The position numbers were made by a program, and so were the translations under genes. From Monosporascus cannonballus (taxonomy: Eukaryota > Ascomycota > Sordariomycetes > Xylariales): 64,000 nucleotides of DNA. Below the pieces are notes generated by a model that was not told the origin of the DNA, searched no databases, and saw only the letters and a program-made list of their open reading frames with translations. This document shows, piece by piece, positions 60,432 through 64,000 of the stretch. The stretch spans positions 1 to 64,000 of the forward strand of contig QJNS01000063.1 of the NCBI GenBank assembly GCA_004154925.1, read 5' to 3'. Within the stretch, counting starts at the first letter, position 1, and each line of letters begins with the position of its first letter.

Positions 60432-60621
60432 TATAAGAATACGGCTAGTAGTCGACTAATTACCGATTAGTCACTAACCTATTTACTAATATAAATCCAC
60501 TATCTGGCAGTTAATTAAAAACGGCAGATAGAAATAACCTAATACATTTACTTCTTAAAATCGGTGTTACGACCGGTCGGAGATCACCTCACTCCAGCTT
60601 ACAGCTATCTATTATCTTACA
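60432..60621 (+). repeat. 3' LTR of element E
   Basis: 190 bp from TATAAGAATACGGC to ATTATCTTACA. The last 60 bp (GGTCGGAGATCACCTCACTC) are barely mutated and nearly identical to the solo LTR, while the first half has lost most C and G. It is about 16 bp shorter than the other two copies because of small deletions. Confidence 0.85.
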
Positions 60622-60681
60622 TATTAATATAAACTCGTACGATTAGAATTTAAGAATTAATTAAACCGTTTATCCGTTATA
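60622..60681 (+). repeat. 5' LTR of element I, right part
   Basis: TATTAATATAAACTCGTACGATTAGAATTTAAGAATTAA-type sequence ending TATCCGTTATA. This is the conserved terminal R/U5 block of families A-D and completes the LTR begun at 52905. Confidence 0.8.
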
Positions 60682-63600
60682 CGTTATAAATTTTTATTTA
60701 GTAATACCGTTAAACTTTAAGCAATATTGCCGATATTATATTTATTGATAAGTAACTGGAATAATATATTTATTAAATTCTTAATTGCTCTGATATTAGG
60801 ATAGCATGCGAAAAGAAAGGAAAAGCCTTATTTTTTTTTTGCGAAAATGTCTTATAACGACTATATATTATAAACGAACCTATTATCCAGCATAAAAAAG
60901 AGAATACGAATTTTACAATACCACTTTAAGCCGTCCATAAAACATATAAAAAAAAAAAGAAACGCTTCCGAAACCGGGAAGCCTTTTCGAATAAACCTGG
61001 TTGTTTCGCTAAATTCTATTCAGGAACAAGGAAAAGTACTTAAATTTCTTAACCTAGAACTTTTCGGAAAAATTTGGATTAAATTAAAATTATTTTTAAT
61101 TTAATGCCGAATATATTTCCGATATTTTTTATTCGATTTATTCCGTTTATAATACAAATTAAGTTTGTAATCGAAGCATTTACAGGAAATACATTTATTT
61201 AATTTAAATCAGTTATTAAAAATATATTATTTTATTGATCAAACATCGAAATCCAAAAAAATGTGAATTTATAATAATTACAAATAATTCGAATCAATAT
61301 CAAGGAAAGTTTTCCCAAAAATAAACGAAAGAATAAAAGCTAAAATACAAATTTACTAATTATAAGAAAAAAGTCAATATCCAGTTACGGTAATGTTATG
61401 GCTGCACCATACAATTACGCTACCAGGGCAAAAGATCGATGGAATGATCGTAATTGTAGCAATCATCCTAGTGCTTACAACTGTCTATATGTACTCGTAC
61501 ATGTTGGAAGACATTATCGGTAACCATGCCGTAACAGGTAATACGGTAATTCAGCTAGTAATTAAGCTAAATTAAAAACAAAAAATATTAATAGGTAAAT
61601 TTTTAGACGGCTTAGAAAAATGCAAAAAAAATCTTTTTAAGCTTAATCGGCGTTATGATTTTTCGAATTATATCTTTATAGCAGTTAAGATTAGCGATCG
61701 ACAATATGCATAATGTATTAAAAGTATTAAAGGAAAAAATGATAACAAACCATGATATAAGGTTAACATTAACACTTTTCGACGTAATAATACTTTTCAC
61801 AGAATAAACCAAGAACTTATAAAACTAAAATCCATTTATAAAAAGGACTAAGACTAAACCAAATGTTTTAATTATAACAAAATAAAACATAAAGTAATAT
61901 AATATAAAGCATCTGAGAAAACTTGTTAAGATAATGGAAAACCAATATCTAAAAGACAATCCAAAAAAGCCAGAAAAACGAAAGCAAATTTATCAACATA
62001 TTTCAACCTAAATATATACCAGGTGTCTAAAGGCGAAATATCCAATAGGAGATGCGAAAAATCGGAAAATTAATTTAATAAATATTAGGAAAATAATACG
62101 AAGAATTATAACAATAGTTGCGCAAATACCAGAATTAAACAGGAAAAATGTGTTCTAAAAGTTCCGATCGACACGGCAAAATTTATACTATATATTATGG
62201 ATGACGAGAATATTCCGGTTACAAAAATGGAAATAATATATTAACGAACGAATTATCCGTATGTATTATAAAGAATTTCATTTTCTATATCATACCGTAA
62301 ATCACAAAAACTGTTAAAAATAATAGTAATATCTTCGATTTATAAGCTTAAAATATATTTAATAATTAACCGAAATAAAAGATTACCCCCAAAAAAAAGT
62401 ATCTATAAAAAACCCCCTATAATTATTGATAATAATATAATTATTAAACGGAAGAAAAGTTAATCTAATATTAAATAAAATAATATTGCCAAAAGTTTAT
62501 TACAGATTTTTATTTATAATTAATATTTATTATCGATTTCTATAGAAAGAAATTATCAAAAAATGCGTTAATTTATAAAAAGGTTTTTAAACGATAATTG
62601 AAACAACGTATAATAGGATGCAATTATCAACATAAAAAAATAATTTATTTGATAAGGAAAGAAATTATAGCAAAATTAAGAATAACGAATACGATTCGAA
62701 AAAAGAATACGCCGGCAATAATAACAAATATAATAACTTAACGCGCTAAACGAAAAAAACATAAATAAAATTTAATAAATTCGAATAAAAATTAAAAAAA
62801 GAAGTTACTTATAAAAAAGTCGCAAAATAATAAAACTCAGAGGAATTAAGGGGATTTTTCGAAAAGGGCTTTAAACGCAACGATAAAAACCGTTAATAAC
62901 CATAGTATTTTCCATATACGAATCGGAATATACTGGTATACCGCAATAATAGATTTTAAAACATTGGGCAGAAATTATATTTTAATACATATAATTAATG
63001 AACTTAAATTACTATAAAAATATAAATTAAAACCTTATATAATAACAAATTCCGAAAATGAAGATTTTGTTTATAATAAGGAAAAAAGAATACGCGAAAT
63101 TAATTATTATTAAATTTTTATTTAAGGTAAATATTAAATAAGTCATTTCGATATTGTTTAATACGAAAATTCTGATATAATCTTAGAATTATTATAAATA
63201 TGTTAATACGGAATTTTAATTAATAAAAAGATTAATTAGACAAAGTGCGTTTTATATCTTATTAATAAATTAAAAAATAAGATCTTAAGATTCGAAAGAT
63301 AATAATAATGTATGCAGGGATAAAAATGCGACAAAAACCTTATTATTTAAAATAACAAAATATAAAAAAAACGGTCATTCAAGGACATAGGACGTATTAT
63401 TATTGTTTATCAAAATAAAACTGAAATAATTAAATAACGATTTAAAATAATAATCACCCCAGAATTCAAAAAATCTAATTAATATGTTACTATAATATTA
63501 TAGATATAAGCAGCTTTCTTTAAAAAAAAAGTTTAATACGAAATTACTAGAATATAACAAAAAGGATTATAAAATAATTTTAAAAGAAGGATATTTAACA

Positions 63601-64000
63601 AAGTTTCACCTAATTTAAAGGTTTAAAGGAAACGAAATACGTATTTATAAAGAATACTTGGAAAGTAAATTACAAAAAGAATAAATTTGAATTTTGAAAT
63701 TATTAGCAAAAGGTTTCATAGTTTTCGTACTTAAAAAATGGAAAATTATGGCTTATAAATAATTATAAACAATTAAACGATATTATTATTAAAAATCAAA
63801 AATTATTACTTGTAATTATGGAATTAAAACACCAATTTTACGTAACCAAAAAATTTATAATATTCGATTTTAAAAATGGATATAACTTTATTAAAATTAA
63901 ACGAAAATACGAATAAAAAATAAGTATTAAAACAAAATATAAAGTATTTAAATATATGGTTATATTAACAAGACTTATAAAGATATTAACAACCTTTTAA
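60682..64000 (+). pseudogene. Element I internal region: gag, protease, start of RT (runs off window)
   Basis: Plus-strand gypsy internal region. The start resembles element G at 38605. A decayed knuckle CFNYNKIKHKV lies near 61855-61890. Protease lies around 62900-63030 and the RT fingers run to 64000, where FKYMVILTRLIKI (for FxYxVMPFGLTNAP) is cut by the window end. The LTR-to-knuckle distance is about 320 bp longer than in element 2 because of extra sequence around 61390-61610. All frames carry RIP stops. Confidence 0.78.
61393..61575 (+). repeat. Lightly mutated block shared with the copia remnant at 35087-35202
   Basis: A patch of near-normal composition inside RIP-mutated gag of element I. 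Bases 61420-61493 match the reverse complement of 35129-35202 at 66 of 74 positions, and all eight differences are transitions. After a variable middle (30 bp against 40 bp) both have CATGCCGTAACA (61534-61545 here). A frame starting ATGGCTGCACC at 61400 gives KDRWNDRNCSNHPSAYNC in the frame proposed as copia gag at 35202; the overlapping 60-codon frame is an alternative. It is best read as an inserted copia fragment or captured gag piece. Confidence 0.55.

Larger units (their letters stand above)
53246..60621 (+). mobile_element. Element E: full-length Ty3/gypsy, about 206-bp LTRs
   Basis: 7376-bp plus-strand element inserted in the LTR of element I. LTRs are 53246-53452 and 60432-60621, matching the unmutated solo LTR at 32586-32791. 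The flanking pentamers GATTA and TATTA are a near match, as expected for a mutated duplication. RT, the post-RT linker and integrase are recognisable between about 55700 and 58400. Gag would lie at 53453-55600 but shows no readable motif. No chromodomain was seen. The interior is saturated with RIP stops. Confidence 0.88.

Noticed and set aside
61393..61575. 60-codon ORF that looks like a small single-pass membrane protein (GMIVIVAIILVLTTV)
   Set aside because: The other copy at 35202 supports a different frame (KDRWNDRNC...), which is continuous with downstream copia sequence; the membrane reading ends in a stop there right after the hydrophobic run.
1..64000. Mitochondrial or bacterial AT-rich genome origin
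   Set aside because: No mitochondrial genes or rRNAs, and the content is nuclear LTR retrotransposons and Tc1-type elements with RIP-type mutation.

Overview
The window reads as a transposon graveyard from a filamentous ascomycete (Pezizomycotina-type) genome, in an AT-rich isochore shaped by RIP (repeat-induced point mutation). No intact host gene, rRNA, tRNA or CRISPR array is visible. Nearly everything can be assigned to nested Ty3/gypsy LTR retrotransposons, one Ty1/copia remnant and two TIR DNA transposons. Base use is extremely AT-rich and full of TpA, while CpG is kept and CpA/TpG is scarce, as RIP (CpA to TpA) predicts. Homologous copies differ mainly by C/T and G/A changes, and reading frames carry TAA/TAG/TGA where Gln, Trp or Arg codons are expected. 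The species cannot be named from this sequence.

Layout. 1-10376: a stack of minus-strand gypsy copies, made of a GC-rich, little-mutated LTR edge (1-124), a copy cut in RT/RNase H (125-4063), a second copy running from PBS side to chromodomain (4064-10016), and an extra truncated LTR (10017-10376). 10377-12844: minus-strand Ty1/copia remnant (protease, pre-integrase, integrase, start of RT). 12845-34960: one plus-strand gypsy element of LTR family D, split by later insertions: a near-complete minus-strand gypsy (15437-21907) and a near-complete plus-strand gypsy (23825-30590, flanked by two unassigned stretches). It also holds a 206-bp solo LTR with perfect TTTGT target-site duplications (32586-32791). 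34961-35202: probable gag end of the same copia. 35203-52904: pieces of a minus-strand gypsy (H) carrying a Tc1/mariner DD34E transposon (36812-38203), a plus-strand gypsy G (38221-50556, TSD TTAAT) that itself contains the minus-strand gypsy F (40793-46403, TSD TTATT), and an 811-bp TA-flanked TIR element (51639-52449). 52905-64000: plus-strand gypsy I, whose 5' LTR is split by another complete gypsy of a different LTR family (E, 53246-60621); it runs off the window in RT.

How the pieces relate. Relative ages follow from the nesting: copia and H are oldest, D/G/I and 1b are intermediate, and F, E, the TIR elements, the solo LTR and the LTR at 1-124 are younger. Most gypsy copies encode, in decayed form, gag with a CCHC knuckle, protease, RT, RNase H, integrase and a C-terminal chromodomain, which is the chromovirus layout. 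Their LTRs share a terminal block, a GAAACGGTC-type motif and a TATA region, but carry different central repeat arrays. I found no convincing undescribed cellular system. The best leads are the modular LTRs, the double hairpin in the F LTR, the islands that escaped RIP, and a small block shared by the copia remnant and gypsy I.
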